Origin: RHLJ01 sp965247355 | GTDB taxonomy: Bacteria; Bacteroidota; Rhodothermia; Balneolales; Balneolaceae | Direction: 5' to 3' | Assembly: GCA_965247355.1 (NCBI GenBank) | Contig: OZ252011.1 | Span: 992,001-1,056,000 of the forward strand | DNA: 64,000 bases | Shown: in pieces, positions 35,065 through 45,321 of the stretch | Numbering within the stretch: the first letter of the stretch is position 1 | Layout of the letters: the number at the start of each line of letters is the position of its first letter | The notes under the pieces: generated by a model | Databases searched by the model: none | What the model was told of the DNA's origin: nothing | What the model saw: only the letters and a program-made list of their open reading frames with translations | Position numbers and translations under genes: made by a program

Positions 35065-38055
35065 ATGTTTTCAGATCATAAAACGACGAATAAATATTTA
35101 GCCCTTTTTACGTTTCTCGTATCACTTGTTATTTACACACTTACTTTAGCACCAACTGCAAGTTTTTGGGATGCAGGTGAATTCATTGCAGTAGCTCATG
35201 GCCTGCAGGTAAATCACCCTCCCGGAGCTCCCCTCTACTCTATTATTGGGCGGTTGTTTTCTATGTTTATGCCCACAGAATATGTTGCAGTGAGCATCAA
35301 TTTTATTAGTGCTCTATCATCTGCATTTACGGTAATGTTTTTATACTTGATTACCATTCGACTGATAAGAGAGTTTCGTGGACACCCGGATGAGATGTCT
35401 CTGGTTGATAAAATAGGGATGTATGGCGGAGCTTTAGTTGGATCACTGACCTTTGCTGTAACCGATACCTTCTGGTTTAATGCTGTTGAAGCTGAGGTTT
35501 ACGCGATGTCTATGTTTTTTACAGCAATTGTGGTTTGGCTTGCATTGAAATGGTCTGAGAACCACGACAAAGAATACAATGAGCGCTGGCTGGTACTCAT
35601 CGCTTATATGTTCGGGTTAGCGATTGGTGTACACTTATTGAACCTACTGGCCTTATTCTTTGTGGCTTTGATTGTCTACTTCAAAAAGAAAGATTTTACT
35701 CTGGTGTCCTTTTCTATCATGGGAGCTATTGCTGTAGCATCATTTCTTGTTGTATATCCATTCACTATCCAAACTTTGCCAGATTGGGCTGATAAGATCG
35801 GGGATGCTACTTATGGTTTAATTGGACCTCTGACCTTTGTTCTTATCATTTTACTTTCTCTGGCCTGGGGGATTTATTTCACCCAAAAGAATAAATACCG
35901 ACTGGCTAATATCTGCCTGATCAGTTACGCCATGATTATGATCGGATATTCTTCCTATTCGGTAATTATGATTCGTTCAATTGCCAATCCTCCGGTAGAT
36001 GAAAATGATCCTGAAACTGTGGAAGCTTTCGTAAAATATCTGAAACGAGAACAATATGGGGATACTCCAATTTTTCAGGGTAGAAATTTTGACAATGCCA
36101 CCGGGCGTATTAATCCGGATGCTGATGCTTATTTCCCGCGACGTCATTCGCAAGACCCACGGGATTTGCAATATTATGCCCGTTACGACAGTGATTGGGA
36201 CTTTTTCTGGGATTACCAGATCAATCATATGTACGTAAGATATTTTAACTGGAATTTTATTGGACGGGAAGCCGATATACAGGATACCGGTTGGCGATCC
36301 GGATTTGAGGAGGCTAAATATCCGAACAACAGGGCAAACAATGCCTACTTCTTTATCCCATTCTTGCTGGGAGTCTTTGGATTAATTTTTCACTTTACTT
36401 CCGACTGGAGGCGGGCTTTTGCGATTCTAACGCTGTTCATTGTAACAGGGTTAGCTATCATCATATTCTTAAATCAGGACCCTTATCAGCCCAGGGAGCG
36501 TGATTATGCCTATGTTGGCTCTTTCTTTGCCTTTTCTATATGGGTAGGACTGGGAGTCACCGGAATAATAGACCTACTTAAGAGTTACACTAAAGATAAT
36601 GCAATGGTAAGTTATGCTGTTGTAGGGCTATGCCTGATAGGTTCTCCGGTAATTATGGGGTCTCAGAATTGGGATGATCATGATCGGAGCGATCGCTATG
36701 TAGCTCCTGACTACGCAAAAAATCTATTGAATTCGTTAGCTCCAAATGCCATTGTATTTACAAATGGGGACAACGATACCTTCCCTCTATGGTATGCTCA
36801 GGAAGTTGAAGGTGTCAGAACAGATGTTCGTATTGTATGTTTAAGTTTGCTCAATACAGACTGGTACATTAAGCAACTGAAGAATCAATGGTCTCATGAA
36901 TCAGCTCCTCTACCGATCAATCTTACTGATGAGCAAGTGGATCAGGTAACTGCCCGTATTGATCGCTGGCAACCACGTGAAATAAATATTCCTGTTGATA
37001 AAGAACTGCTTAAGCAAGCTTTCTCTGAGGACGCTCAATATAAAGAAGCAATTGGGGTAACTCCTGATACTTCCCTTCAAATCTTATACACAGGAACTGA
37101 TTTTGAAATCCCTGTAGATTCTTTAGATGATGAAGTCTCCTGGAGAGTAAACGGCCGTGTATTTGGTCAGGATGCTCAGGGTAATAGTGTAAACTATATG
37201 CAGGTTCAGGATTTAATGATTCTTGAAATTCTGCAATCGAATGACTGGTTACGACCTGTTTATTTCGCCAATACAGTTTCTCAACAAAGTATGCTTGGTC
37301 TTGATGACAACGATTACTTAAGAGCCGAAGGTAAAGCGTATCGTGTAGTCCCTAAAAAGACACCTTCCCGGTATACAGGTTGGATCGAACCTGAAATCCA
37401 TGCTCGTAGAATCCGTGATTTTAATTTTACTGAATGGAATAATCCTGATGCATATTTCGATGAAAATATTCGTCGAATGCTTGGAAATTATCGCTATAGT
37501 TTTCTTCAACTAGCTGACACCTTCAATGAACAAAATCAACCTGATAGTGCCGCTTATTACCTAAGAATGGCTGAAGACAAGATTCCATTCCGTCCAGACG
37601 AAGAAAGCTTTAACCTGCAGGCACTTTTCGCAGCGAAATACATCAGCTTAAACGACACAGTTTCCGGTGGCAGATTAGCACTTAACATAAAGGATGCGCT
37701 TATCACTGAGTTTAATGAAACGTATAATAACTTTATCTCTGCACAAGCTCAGGCCGAAGATATGCGTTTGGAATTCGAGGCCGCACGAAGAAGTGGTGAC
37801 GTTACTAAACAACGAAACCTGAGGCCTCAGATTAATTCTATCTATGAGCGTACTCAGAATCTTGGGAACAATGTGGTACAAATGAGGCAGTATTTATCCA
37901 TTACTTCTTATGCTTTATTTAAGTCAGGAAATGCTACTGAAGCAGAAGCCATCATTAGTGAAGTTAACGCCAAATTTGAAGGAACTCCATTTCAACCTTT
38001 ACCAACTAATGAACAAGCGAGCTTTCTAGAAATACAAAGATATGGCCTGGATTAA
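35065..38055 (+). CDS. DUF2723 membrane protein (GT-C glycosyltransferase 117 family)
   Basis: A 996-residue polytopic protein. The N-terminal 300 residues are membrane helices with the DUF2723 opening LAPTASFWDAGEFIAVAHGLQVNHPPGAPLYSIIGRLFS (key residues: D37-x-GEF acidic motif and H-PPGAP). More helices follow to about 550, then a large soluble domain (about 560-990) with ITFTNGDNDTFPLWYAQEV-like FTNGDNDTFPLWY and TPR-like helices at the end. In Bacteroidota, DUF2723 proteins are predicted to glycosylate exported proteins or lipids from lipid-linked donors. The family is well recognised; the specific substrate is unknown. Confidence 0.92.
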   Translation: MFSDHKTTNKYLALFTFLVSLVIYTLTLAPTASFWDAGEFIAVAHGLQVNHPPGAPLYSIIGRLFSMFMPTEYVAVSINFISALSSAFTVMFLYLITIRLIREFRGHPDEMSLVDKIGMYGGALVGSLTFAVTDTFWFNAVEAEVYAMSMFFTAIVVWLALKWSENHDKEYNERWLVLIAYMFGLAIGVHLLNLLALFFVALIVYFKKKDFTLVSFSIMGAIAVASFLVVYPFTIQTLPDWADKIGDATYGLIGPLTFVLIILLSLAWGIYFTQKNKYRLANICLISYAMIMIGYSSYSVIMIRSIANPPVDENDPETVEAFVKYLKREQYGDTPIFQGRNFDNATGRINPDADAYFPRRHSQDPRDLQYYARYDSDWDFFWDYQINHMYVRYFNWNFIGREADIQDTGWRSGFEEAKYPNNRANNAYFFIPFLLGVFGLIFHFTSDWRRAFAILTLFIVTGLAIIIFLNQDPYQPRERDYAYVGSFFAFSIWVGLGVTGIIDLLKSYTKDNAMVSYAVVGLCLIGSPVIMGSQNWDDHDRSDRYVAPDYAKNLLNSLAPNAIVFTNGDNDTFPLWYAQEVEGVRTDVRIVCLSLLNTDWYIKQLKNQWSHESAPLPINLTDEQVDQVTARIDRWQPREINIPVDKELLKQAFSEDAQYKEAIGVTPDTSLQILYTGTDFEIPVDSLDDEVSWRVNGRVFGQDAQGNSVNYMQVQDLMILEILQSNDWLRPVYFANTVSQQSMLGLDDNDYLRAEGKAYRVVPKKTPSRYTGWIEPEIHARRIRDFNFTEWNNPDAYFDENIRRMLGNYRYSFLQLADTFNEQNQPDSAAYYLRMAEDKIPFRPDEESFNLQALFAAKYISLNDTVSGGRLALNIKDALITEFNETYNNFISAQAQAEDMRLEFEAARRSGDVTKQRNLRPQINSIYERTQNLGNNVVQMRQYLSITSYALFKSGNATEAEAIISEVNAKFEGTPFQPLPTNEQASFLEIQRYGLD

Positions 38056-38109
38056 GGTTGTTTTTAGTTAACCTGCTGTGTTGTATATTCACAGCAAAGT
38101 TTTTTTGAT

Positions 38110-38556
38110 ATGATACATCAGTTCACAAAAGAGAATATTGAGACCATCGGAACAGTACTTGGGGCTACTCCAAAGCTGCTTGGCGATGATGTTTACCGCA
38201 TCGAAGTAGTAAATACCGAAGAAAATGCTAAGCTCGCTTTAGAGATCCATCTCGGGCTGGAAGCAAATGGTACACAAATGAATTTCATCTCTGTGTATTC
38301 AGGGAATACTACCATTCAACTTCATAACTGTACTGCATTTGCTGCAAGTGATATCAATGAGCAGGTTATTTTCTTTGGTAAGTCAGTTGAACGTACTTCG
38401 GGACTTATTGTAGATAAAGCTTCAGGTTGTAGTTTATATGCAAATGTAGACGAGTCTATTATTTCCGGTGATTTCACCTCTTTACCGGAAGATCTGATGA
38501 TGTGTGCAATAGCGCTATCTCTTACTGAACTTATGGATGACGATTTCAGCTTATAA
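38110..38556 (+). CDS. Conserved hypothetical protein next to ybeY
   Basis: A 148-residue cytosolic protein with no signal peptide or membrane helix. It is acidic, with alternating strands (AKLALEIHLG, NFISVYSG, TTIQLHNC) and an aliphatic C-terminus (ELMDDDFSL). I recognise no named domain. It ends 6 bases before ybeY, suggesting cotranscription, and could be a small partner of RNA maturation or simply a neighbour. Confidence 0.7.
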   Translation: MIHQFTKENIETIGTVLGATPKLLGDDVYRIEVVNTEENAKLALEIHLGLEANGTQMNFISVYSGNTTIQLHNCTAFAASDINEQVIFFGKSVERTSGLIVDKASGCSLYANVDESIISGDFTSLPEDLMMCAIALSLTELMDDDFSL

Positions 38557-38562
38557 GCTGCA

Positions 38563-39000
38563 ATGGAAACTTCTGATCATCCACTTCAACTATTTAATAC
38601 AAGCGGCTTAGACCTCCCCTTCGAGGAATCTGAAGCCGCTTTTTTATTAGATGCTATCTGTCACCATCAATCATGTCAATATTCGTTTGTTGAACTGGTT
38701 TATGTTGATGAAGCAGAGATACTACGGATCAATAAAGAATTTCTTGAGCGAGATTATATAACCGACATTATTTCTTTTCGGTATGATGAGGATGATTCTA
38801 ATACGGAGGTTGAAGGTACTCTTTACTGTTGCGCTCAAAGAATTCAGGAACAAGCTAAAGAATACAGTGCCTCAATACGGCAGGAATTCCTGCGTGTGAT
38901 TATTCACGGCTTAATACACCTGATTGGGTATGATGATCAAACACCCGAAGAAAAAGCAGAAATGACCTGGCTAGAAAATCATTTTCTATCGTTGATTTAA
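38563..39000 (+). CDS. ybeY: Endoribonuclease YbeY (rRNA maturation)
   Basis: A 145-residue zinc endoribonuclease acting in 16S rRNA 3' maturation and ribosome quality control. The zinc motif reads HGLIHLIGYDDQ, giving H115, H119 and, at the third ligand position, D125 where most YbeY proteins have His. That H-to-D change is, as I recall, usual in Bacteroidota and is unlikely to mean loss of function. TDIISFRYDED (66-76) is the upstream conserved block. It follows the preceding hypothetical gene by 6 bases. Confidence 0.93.
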   Translation: METSDHPLQLFNTSGLDLPFEESEAAFLLDAICHHQSCQYSFVELVYVDEAEILRINKEFLERDYITDIISFRYDEDDSNTEVEGTLYCCAQRIQEQAKEYSASIRQEFLRVIIHGLIHLIGYDDQTPEEKAEMTWLENHFLSLI

Positions 39001-39129
39001 AATATACAATTAAACTTATCTCAAAATTTTGTTTCAGCAATCATGGAAACTTGCTGTAAATAATTCCTGAAATCAGAACTTTTTTTCTATCCTCTAAACT
39101 TTAATATTAGGACACCGTATTCGAGGACT

Positions 39130-40266
39130 ATGAAGGAAATTGAAGAAAAAAATATCATCACAGAAAATAGTAAACGGTATGCCTCCCAAATCTGGGGGTT
39201 AATCACTACTCAGATTGAGAAACAAACAGCCAATCTGGAGACTACGAGTACCCGACCTGCACCACCTAAAAAAGAATCGAAGCATAAGTGGCTGATTAAC
39301 TTATTATTCATTTTCCCATTGTTTCTTTTGATTGGTTTTACCACATCCTTTTTTTGGGACTTTAATGGCCTTTCAACTTCTGTTTTCGGGTTAACCATCA
39401 GTTTTGAAGGTTTGCTAAGAATTCTAAGTATTAGTGGAATGATTGGATTCTTAACCAATTGGTTAGCTATAAAAATGCTATTCCGCCCAACCCAAAGAAG
39501 ACCCATACTTGGTCAGGGTCTGATACCTGCTCAAAAAGAACGCATTGCCTATAGGCTTGCTGTCGCGGTTTCCGAAGATTTGATTAATCCGGAAATCATC
39601 AAAAAGAAAATCCATGAATCTCAGGCTATCACTAAATACAGGGAAAAAGCGACCGATTATATTAAAACGATCATCGATGATCCCGATTTCAGACAAGAGC
39701 TTAAGATACTTGTAGTTAGTTATGTGGATGAAATGGTTGCTGACCCGGAAATTAGAGGTACTCTCGCAAAAACTGTCATTAATCAGATTGAAGGCGCAAT
39801 AGAACAAAATTCATTTGAGCGGGTTGCACTTAAAGCTTACAGTTTTTTAAAAGGCCAGGAAATGCAGGATTTGGTCGAAGAAGCATTAACAAAAGTTCCC
39901 GGAGGCGTTGAAAAAGGGTTGGATAAACTGGATGTATTTCTTGATGATTTACCAAACCGAATTAATAAGCATAGTGATACTATTGAAGATCTGGTTACCT
40001 CATTACTCTACAAACTCATTAATCAATTAGATGTGCATGCTTTGGTTGAGGATAACCTCAGGCAGTATGACGAAAAACGATTAGAGATAATGATTAAAAA
40101 TGCCAGTAATGATCAATTACGGTATATCCAATATCTTGGTGCTGTATTAGGAACTCTGGGTGGATTTGTAATCTGGCAACCACTTACCAGCCTGACTGTT
40201 TTAGGATTAATAATTTTATTTACGCTTGGATTAGACTCACTTCTTGCGAAAATGAAAACATCTTAG
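39130..40266 (+). CDS. DUF445 family membrane protein
   Basis: A 378-residue protein. A cytosolic N-terminus (1-60) precedes two membrane segments (about 55-75 and 88-110). The signature LTNWLAIKMLFRPTQRRP follows (about 112-130), with GLIPAQKERIAYRLAV downstream, then a long helical region. A C-terminal hairpin of two membrane segments ends the protein. DUF445 proteins are conserved, widespread and uncharacterised. No operon partner is clear. Confidence 0.88.
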   Translation: MKEIEEKNIITENSKRYASQIWGLITTQIEKQTANLETTSTRPAPPKKESKHKWLINLLFIFPLFLLIGFTTSFFWDFNGLSTSVFGLTISFEGLLRILSISGMIGFLTNWLAIKMLFRPTQRRPILGQGLIPAQKERIAYRLAVAVSEDLINPEIIKKKIHESQAITKYREKATDYIKTIIDDPDFRQELKILVVSYVDEMVADPEIRGTLAKTVINQIEGAIEQNSFERVALKAYSFLKGQEMQDLVEEALTKVPGGVEKGLDKLDVFLDDLPNRINKHSDTIEDLVTSLLYKLINQLDVHALVEDNLRQYDEKRLEIMIKNASNDQLRYIQYLGAVLGTLGGFVIWQPLTSLTVLGLIILFTLGLDSLLAKMKTS

Positions 40267-40281
40267 TTTTTATTCATTATT

Positions 40282-40319
40282 TTGCCTCCTATTAAGTTGT
40301 AACTAATTCTTTGAGGCAA
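40282..40319 (+). promoter_or_regulatory. Hairpin pairing with the start region of the subtilase gene
   Basis: TTGCCTC (40282-40288) is exactly complementary to GAGGCAA (40313-40319), whose final A is the first base of the subtilase ATG. The stem is only 7 bp with a 24-base loop, so a translation-sequestering role is plausible but unproven; it could also be chance. Confidence 0.3.
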
Positions 40320-41959
40320 TGACACTTCGTCTAAAACTAACTTCACTACTAATCATCCTGATATTCATTGGTTGTTCTTCTTCAAAAGAACTTTCATCAG
40401 GAATAGAACCTGAAATTGAAACCACTAACTTGCCGGTTGAATTAACCGCTACGGAAGATTGGCATTTAACTACTCCTGAATATGATCCTTACATTGGAAC
40501 CGGTATTGAAATGGCTTATCAGGAACTACTTGCTAATAAAGAACCGAAGCAAGAAGTGATTGTCGCCATTATTGATTCAGGTACAGATATCGATCACGAG
40601 GATCTTAAAGGCAATGTCTGGGTAAATAAAGATGAAATTGCCGGTAATGGAATTGATGATGACGGAAATGGCTACATCGATGATATGCACGGTTGGAATT
40701 TTATTGGTGGTCCGGATGGAGAAAGTGTTGATGAAGACACCTATGAATTGACTCGTCTGTATAAAGAACTTTCAGGCCAATTTGCTGATGCAGATACTTC
40801 TGCTCTCACTATGGAGCAGAAAGATCAGTATACCTACTATCTGGAAATCAAAGAAGATTACGAAGCCGAGAAGACAGAAATCGAACAAACTCTGAATCAG
40901 ATTAAAAATATCAATCAGGCAATTCTTGGAGCTAAACAAATTCTTGGGGTTACCAGCATGGATTCCCTTACTGCAGAGCAATTAGAACCCAAAGGAACTG
41001 ATGGCCCTTACCTTCAGCAAGCCAAACAGTTAGCAAATGCACTAAAAGAAAATAACATCTCTGAAGAAGATGTTTCTGAAGCCGTTGAGCAATATCAAAC
41101 TTTGAACGATTATGGTCTGAATCCTGATTTTGATCCACGCTATATCGTTGGGGACGATTACGAAGATCTGACTAACAGATTTTATGGTAATAATGATGTT
41201 AAAGGTGCCAGCTATGATCACGGGACTCATGTTGCTGGGATTGTTGGGGCTGTTCGCAATAATGAGCTTGGAATGAATGGTATAGCGAATGTAAAACTAA
41301 TGATTCTGCGAGCAGTTCCACAGGGCGATGAACGGGATAAAGATGTTGCTAATGCGATCAGATATGCAGCAGAGAACGGTGCCAAAGTGATGAATATGAG
41401 TTTTGGTAAAGGCTATTCTCCTGATAAAGAATATGTTGATGCAGCTGTTAAATTCGCAGACAGTCTTGGTGTTTTATTAGTTAGCGGAGCCGGAAATGAT
41501 GCAACGAATGTAGACAGCAGCGATACCTATCCAAACAAGTATTATGAAACTGGTGGGAAGGCAAACGCTTTTTTAACAGTTGGAGCTACTTCCTGGCAGC
41601 GAGATGAAGAACTAACTGCATCATTCAGTAATTATGGTAAAACGAATGTGGATATTTTTGCTCCCGGTGTTGAAGTATACTCTACCTACCCTGATAACGA
41701 ATATAAAGCGGAAGATGGAACCAGTATGGCCTCCCCTGTTGTGGCTGGAGTCGCAGCTTTAGTAATGGCTTATTATCCGGAATTAACAGCGACTCAGGTT
41801 AAAGATATTTTAATGGAAACCTCCACCAAACCTGAAACCATGGTTTACAAGCCTGGGTCAGAGTCTACCGTGCCATTTTCATCTCTGTCTGTTTCGGGCG
41901 GAATTGTAAATGCTTATAAAGCATTACAACGTGCTGAAGAAATCGTAAATGGTCAATAA
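40319..41959 (+). CDS. S8 family serine protease (subtilase), lipoprotein
   Basis: A 546-residue exported protease. The N-terminus has a lipobox (FIGC, Cys19). The catalytic triad is D86 (IIDSGTDIDHEDL), H301 (YDHGTHVAGIVG) and S469 (GTSMASPVVAGVAA), with the oxyanion Asn at N393. Between D86 and H301 lies an insert of about 215 residues, far longer than in usual subtilases, that includes a charged helical or coiled-coil stretch (about 140-265). No propeptide is obvious. Exposed on the outer membrane or in the periplasm, it may degrade or process proteins. It is followed two bases later by the FAD oxidoreductase gene. Confidence 0.92.
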   Translation: MTLRLKLTSLLIILIFIGCSSSKELSSGIEPEIETTNLPVELTATEDWHLTTPEYDPYIGTGIEMAYQELLANKEPKQEVIVAIIDSGTDIDHEDLKGNVWVNKDEIAGNGIDDDGNGYIDDMHGWNFIGGPDGESVDEDTYELTRLYKELSGQFADADTSALTMEQKDQYTYYLEIKEDYEAEKTEIEQTLNQIKNINQAILGAKQILGVTSMDSLTAEQLEPKGTDGPYLQQAKQLANALKENNISEEDVSEAVEQYQTLNDYGLNPDFDPRYIVGDDYEDLTNRFYGNNDVKGASYDHGTHVAGIVGAVRNNELGMNGIANVKLMILRAVPQGDERDKDVANAIRYAAENGAKVMNMSFGKGYSPDKEYVDAAVKFADSLGVLLVSGAGNDATNVDSSDTYPNKYYETGGKANAFLTVGATSWQRDEELTASFSNYGKTNVDIFAPGVEVYSTYPDNEYKAEDGTSMASPVVAGVAALVMAYYPELTATQVKDILMETSTKPETMVYKPGSESTVPFSSLSVSGGIVNAYKALQRAEEIVNGQ

Positions 41960-41961
41960 CA

Positions 41962-43410
41962 TTGTCTGAAGTCAGAAATCCAGAATATGATGCAGTAATT
42001 GTCGGCTCAGGCCCTAACGGGCTAGCTGCTGCAATTTTACTAGCAAAAAACGGACTTTCTGTTAAAGTGATTGAAGCCGAAGATACCATTGGTGGTGGTA
42101 CTAGAACTAAAGAACTTACAGAACCGGGTTTTATTCACGATATCTGTTCAGCTGTTCACCCAACCGGCCTGGGATCTCCCTTTTTCAGAACCCTTCCACT
42201 CGATAAATATGGCCTTGAATGGATTCACCCAAAATATCCGGTAGCACATCCGCTGGAAAATGGAGACGCTATGATTGTCTCCAAGTCATTGCAGGAAACA
42301 CTGGAACGGATGGGAAAAGATGGAAAGAATTACCAAAACCTTGTGAAAAGCTTTGTGGATGGCTGGGAATATCTGTCTCATGATTTTTTAGGACCTATTC
42401 GAATCCCAAATAATCCACTTTCTTTGGCTAAATTTGGGTGGTTTGGAATGCTTTCTGCAAAGCTTTTAGCCAATTCAATGTTCGATACGGCAAAGGTAAA
42501 GGCATACTTTGCAGGACTCGCTGCTCATAGTATTGTACCACTTGAAAAATCTTTTACGGGTTCATTCGGACTCGTTTTTGCAACTACAGTACATGCCGTC
42601 GGTTGGCCCATTGCTAAAGGTGGATCTTTTAGTATTACTAATGCTCTTGCTGAATATTTTAAATCTCTGGGTGGAATAATTGAAACCGGGAATAGAATTA
42701 CAAGAACCTCCGAGCTCCCTTCTGCGAAAACAGTATTATTTGATTTAACTCCGCATCAAATTGTCCGGATTGCTAACAACGAACTACCGGAAGGATTCAA
42801 AAAAAAGTTTTTAAAGTTTAAATATGGTCCGGGTGTATTTAAAATGGATTTTGCCCTTTCCGAGCCAGTTCCATGGTCAAATCCTGACTGTGCTGGAGCT
42901 GGAACTCTTCACTTAGGTGGTTCTTTTGAAGAAATTTCTTATTCGGAACGGGAGACCTGGAATGGAAACCATCCCAACAAACCATACGTCCTTCTCTCCC
43001 AACCTTCCCTCTTTGATGATTCCAGAGCACCAGAAGGAAAACATACCCTTTGGGCTTACTGTCATGTTCCAAACGGCTCAGATAAAGATTGCTCAGAAGA
43101 AATCATTAATCAGATCGAGCGATATGCTCCCGGTTTCAGAGATACGATCATTTCAGCTCACACAATGAATGCTCCGGAATTTGAAACCTATAATGAGAAC
43201 TATATTGGTGGTGACATCAACGGTGGAGCACAAACACTTAAGCAGTTATTAGGCAGACCCGTACCTCAGTGGGACCCATATAAACTTCCAGCTAAGGGAA
43301 TGTATATCTGCTCTTCATCTACTCCTCCTGGTGGCGGTGTTCATGGAATGTGCGGATACCACGCAGCAAAGTCTGCTCTTAAGAACGAGTTTGGGGTGAC
43401 AGTAAAATAA
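41962..43410 (+). CDS. Phytoene-desaturase-like FAD-dependent oxidoreductase
   Basis: A 482-residue flavoprotein starting at a TTG codon (41962), two bases after the subtilase stop. The N-terminal FAD site is YDAVIVGSGPNGLAAAILLAKNGLSVKVIEA (GxGxxG and the terminal acidic residue), followed by the DxxGGG motif (IGGGTRT). The C-terminal TPPGGGVHGMCGYHAA is the second FAD-contact block of the crtI-like family. It may act on a carotenoid or another polyene or amino-group substrate; crtI homologues include non-carotenoid enzymes, and no carotenoid genes are adjacent. Substrate inferred only to class. Confidence 0.87.
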   Translation: MSEVRNPEYDAVIVGSGPNGLAAAILLAKNGLSVKVIEAEDTIGGGTRTKELTEPGFIHDICSAVHPTGLGSPFFRTLPLDKYGLEWIHPKYPVAHPLENGDAMIVSKSLQETLERMGKDGKNYQNLVKSFVDGWEYLSHDFLGPIRIPNNPLSLAKFGWFGMLSAKLLANSMFDTAKVKAYFAGLAAHSIVPLEKSFTGSFGLVFATTVHAVGWPIAKGGSFSITNALAEYFKSLGGIIETGNRITRTSELPSAKTVLFDLTPHQIVRIANNELPEGFKKKFLKFKYGPGVFKMDFALSEPVPWSNPDCAGAGTLHLGGSFEEISYSERETWNGNHPNKPYVLLSQPSLFDDSRAPEGKHTLWAYCHVPNGSDKDCSEEIINQIERYAPGFRDTIISAHTMNAPEFETYNENYIGGDINGGAQTLKQLLGRPVPQWDPYKLPAKGMYICSSSTPPGGGVHGMCGYHAAKSALKNEFGVTVK

Positions 43411-43424
43411 CTTTGAATATTAAA

Positions 43425-45284
43425 ATGATTAAAGCACTCCCGTTATTACTGATCATTTTCTTTTCAACTAAAATAGCTCTGGCTCAGAACTATCAGTTGG
43501 AACTTAAGCTACAAAGTGATAAAAACAGTGATCGAATATTTTTATTCTTTTCGGATAATGGTAATACTGGATATGATCCATATGATGCTTTTCATCTGAC
43601 AAGCTTGTCATCTACCTATGCAGAACTCTATACTCAGGATCTTTCTGACAACAAGCTATCTATAAATTCTTTACCGTTTGAACTGGAAGAAATTCTTGAA
43701 ATCCCGGTTTATATAACGTCAACCTTTGCGGATACTTTTAATATCACAATTCCAAAATATCAGGATTTCCCACAAAACTGGACATTATCATTAATTGATA
43801 CTACAGAGACGGATACAGTTATCCTTAACACGTCAAGTTCTCTGGAAATAATACATGAAGGTAACTTGGAGTCCGGGGTATTAACTGTAAAACACTTTAC
43901 TTTGCTTGTTAATCCAGGTATTGAAACTAAAAGTATTTCCATACCTGGAACTTCAGGAAAAAATGGGTGGAGGTTTTTGGGAAGTCCATTTTCGAATATC
44001 AGTTATACATCTTTACTGGATTCTATCTGGACGCAAGGCGCTTCTGGTTCTGATGATTCAACTGCCTCTCCTACTATTTTTACTTGGAATGAGTCGCAAC
44101 AGGAATTTGAATCTATTTCCAACTTAGACCAAACTCCTGAACATGGAATGGGCTTTATTGCGTACATATATGAAGATGATATTCCATCAACCGGAGCAGT
44201 TGATGGTGGTTGGCCAAAAGTATTTCAAACAACAGGAATTACTAATTTCGGGGAAATTAAATTTCCAGTATCCTATAAAAGCGGAGCAGATTCTTCTCTA
44301 AATGGTTACAACTTAATATCTAATCCATACCCCTTTAGTATAGATTGGAATGCAATTTCAGGATGGTCCAGAACTAATATCCAGGATGCTATTTGGATTT
44401 GGGACCCTAATCAGAATAATGGAAATGGAAATTATTTAGTCTATTCTGATGGGATTGGGGATGATATCTCTGAAATTGCTCCTTTTCAGGCTTTTTGGGT
44501 ACGGGCCACTGCTTCAAATCCCTCAATTATAGTTACCGAAGATATTGCAAGTTCTGTATCTGCGTCACTACTTAAGGACGAAAGAGTGACCACGGAATAT
44601 CTTCGTGTTTCAGTATCTCTGGATACGTTTTCAGATCAGCTTTATTTTCGATTCAATGACTCTCACGATCGTAGTTCAATAGCCGAACTTGCTCCTATTT
44701 CTGATCAATTTTTATCTTTATACACTAAATCTAAAGAAGGAAATATAGCAATTCAGAATCTGCCCATTGAAATTGAAGAAGTAGTATTTCCATTAACAAT
44801 AGAAAGTTCATCAACCGGTTTGGCTACTATAACTATTGAGCATATTGGCGGTATTGATGAAACCTATACCTTTGAGCTTTTAGATGATGATATTAAGAAA
44901 ACAACCTCGATTTCAGAATCTGAGACATATAAATTCGTTCTGAACACCAACCACAAAACCTTTAAACTGTTTATAAGAAATCAAACAGTAGTTAAATCTG
45001 AAAACCCAATTGATATACCCTCAAAGGTTTCGCTATATCAAAATTATCCAAACCCATTTAATCCGTCAACAACAATTTCATTTAGCTTACATGAAGTTGG
45101 GCATGTTACATTGGAAGTATTTGATATAAAGGGGAGAAAAATTTCTACATTGGTTAATGGAGTTCTATCCACCGGTTTTTATGATGTTACATTCAATTCG
45201 GATGAGCTTTCATCTGGAATTTATATGTACCGAATTAAAACTAATGAGGAAATTCTTACTAAAAGAATGACCCTCCTAAAATGA
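43425..45284 (+). CDS. T9SS-secreted protein with C-terminal type A sorting domain
   Basis: I prefer the ATG at 43425 (a TTG 12 bases earlier is possible), giving 619 residues with signal peptide MIKALPLLLIIFFSTKIALAQ. The middle holds a module with GWRFLGSPF, SLLDSIWTQG, YNLISNPYPFSIDWN and IAPFQAFWVRA. The C-terminus reads YQNYPNPFNPSTTISF then GIYMYRIKTNEEILTKRMTLLK-type residues ending KRMTLLK, the type IX secretion sorting domain. The product should be exported across the outer membrane and anchored or released. The same middle module occurs in the GLUG protein at 45566-50899, so the two are paralogous over their C-terminal halves. Confidence 0.85.
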   Translation: MIKALPLLLIIFFSTKIALAQNYQLELKLQSDKNSDRIFLFFSDNGNTGYDPYDAFHLTSLSSTYAELYTQDLSDNKLSINSLPFELEEILEIPVYITSTFADTFNITIPKYQDFPQNWTLSLIDTTETDTVILNTSSSLEIIHEGNLESGVLTVKHFTLLVNPGIETKSISIPGTSGKNGWRFLGSPFSNISYTSLLDSIWTQGASGSDDSTASPTIFTWNESQQEFESISNLDQTPEHGMGFIAYIYEDDIPSTGAVDGGWPKVFQTTGITNFGEIKFPVSYKSGADSSLNGYNLISNPYPFSIDWNAISGWSRTNIQDAIWIWDPNQNNGNGNYLVYSDGIGDDISEIAPFQAFWVRATASNPSIIVTEDIASSVSASLLKDERVTTEYLRVSVSLDTFSDQLYFRFNDSHDRSSIAELAPISDQFLSLYTKSKEGNIAIQNLPIEIEEVVFPLTIESSSTGLATITIEHIGGIDETYTFELLDDDIKKTTSISESETYKFVLNTNHKTFKLFIRNQTVVKSENPIDIPSKVSLYQNYPNPFNPSTTISFSLHEVGHVTLEVFDIKGRKISTLVNGVLSTGFYDVTFNSDELSSGIYMYRIKTNEEILTKRMTLLK

Positions 45285-45321
45285 AAAACAATGCTTCTAA
45301 AAGCTCAATTTATCGTCTTAC

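Noticed and set aside
38563..39000. Third zinc ligand of YbeY is Asp125 instead of His, as if inactive
   Set aside because: As I recall, Bacteroidota YbeY proteins often carry this substitution, so loss of function is not supported.
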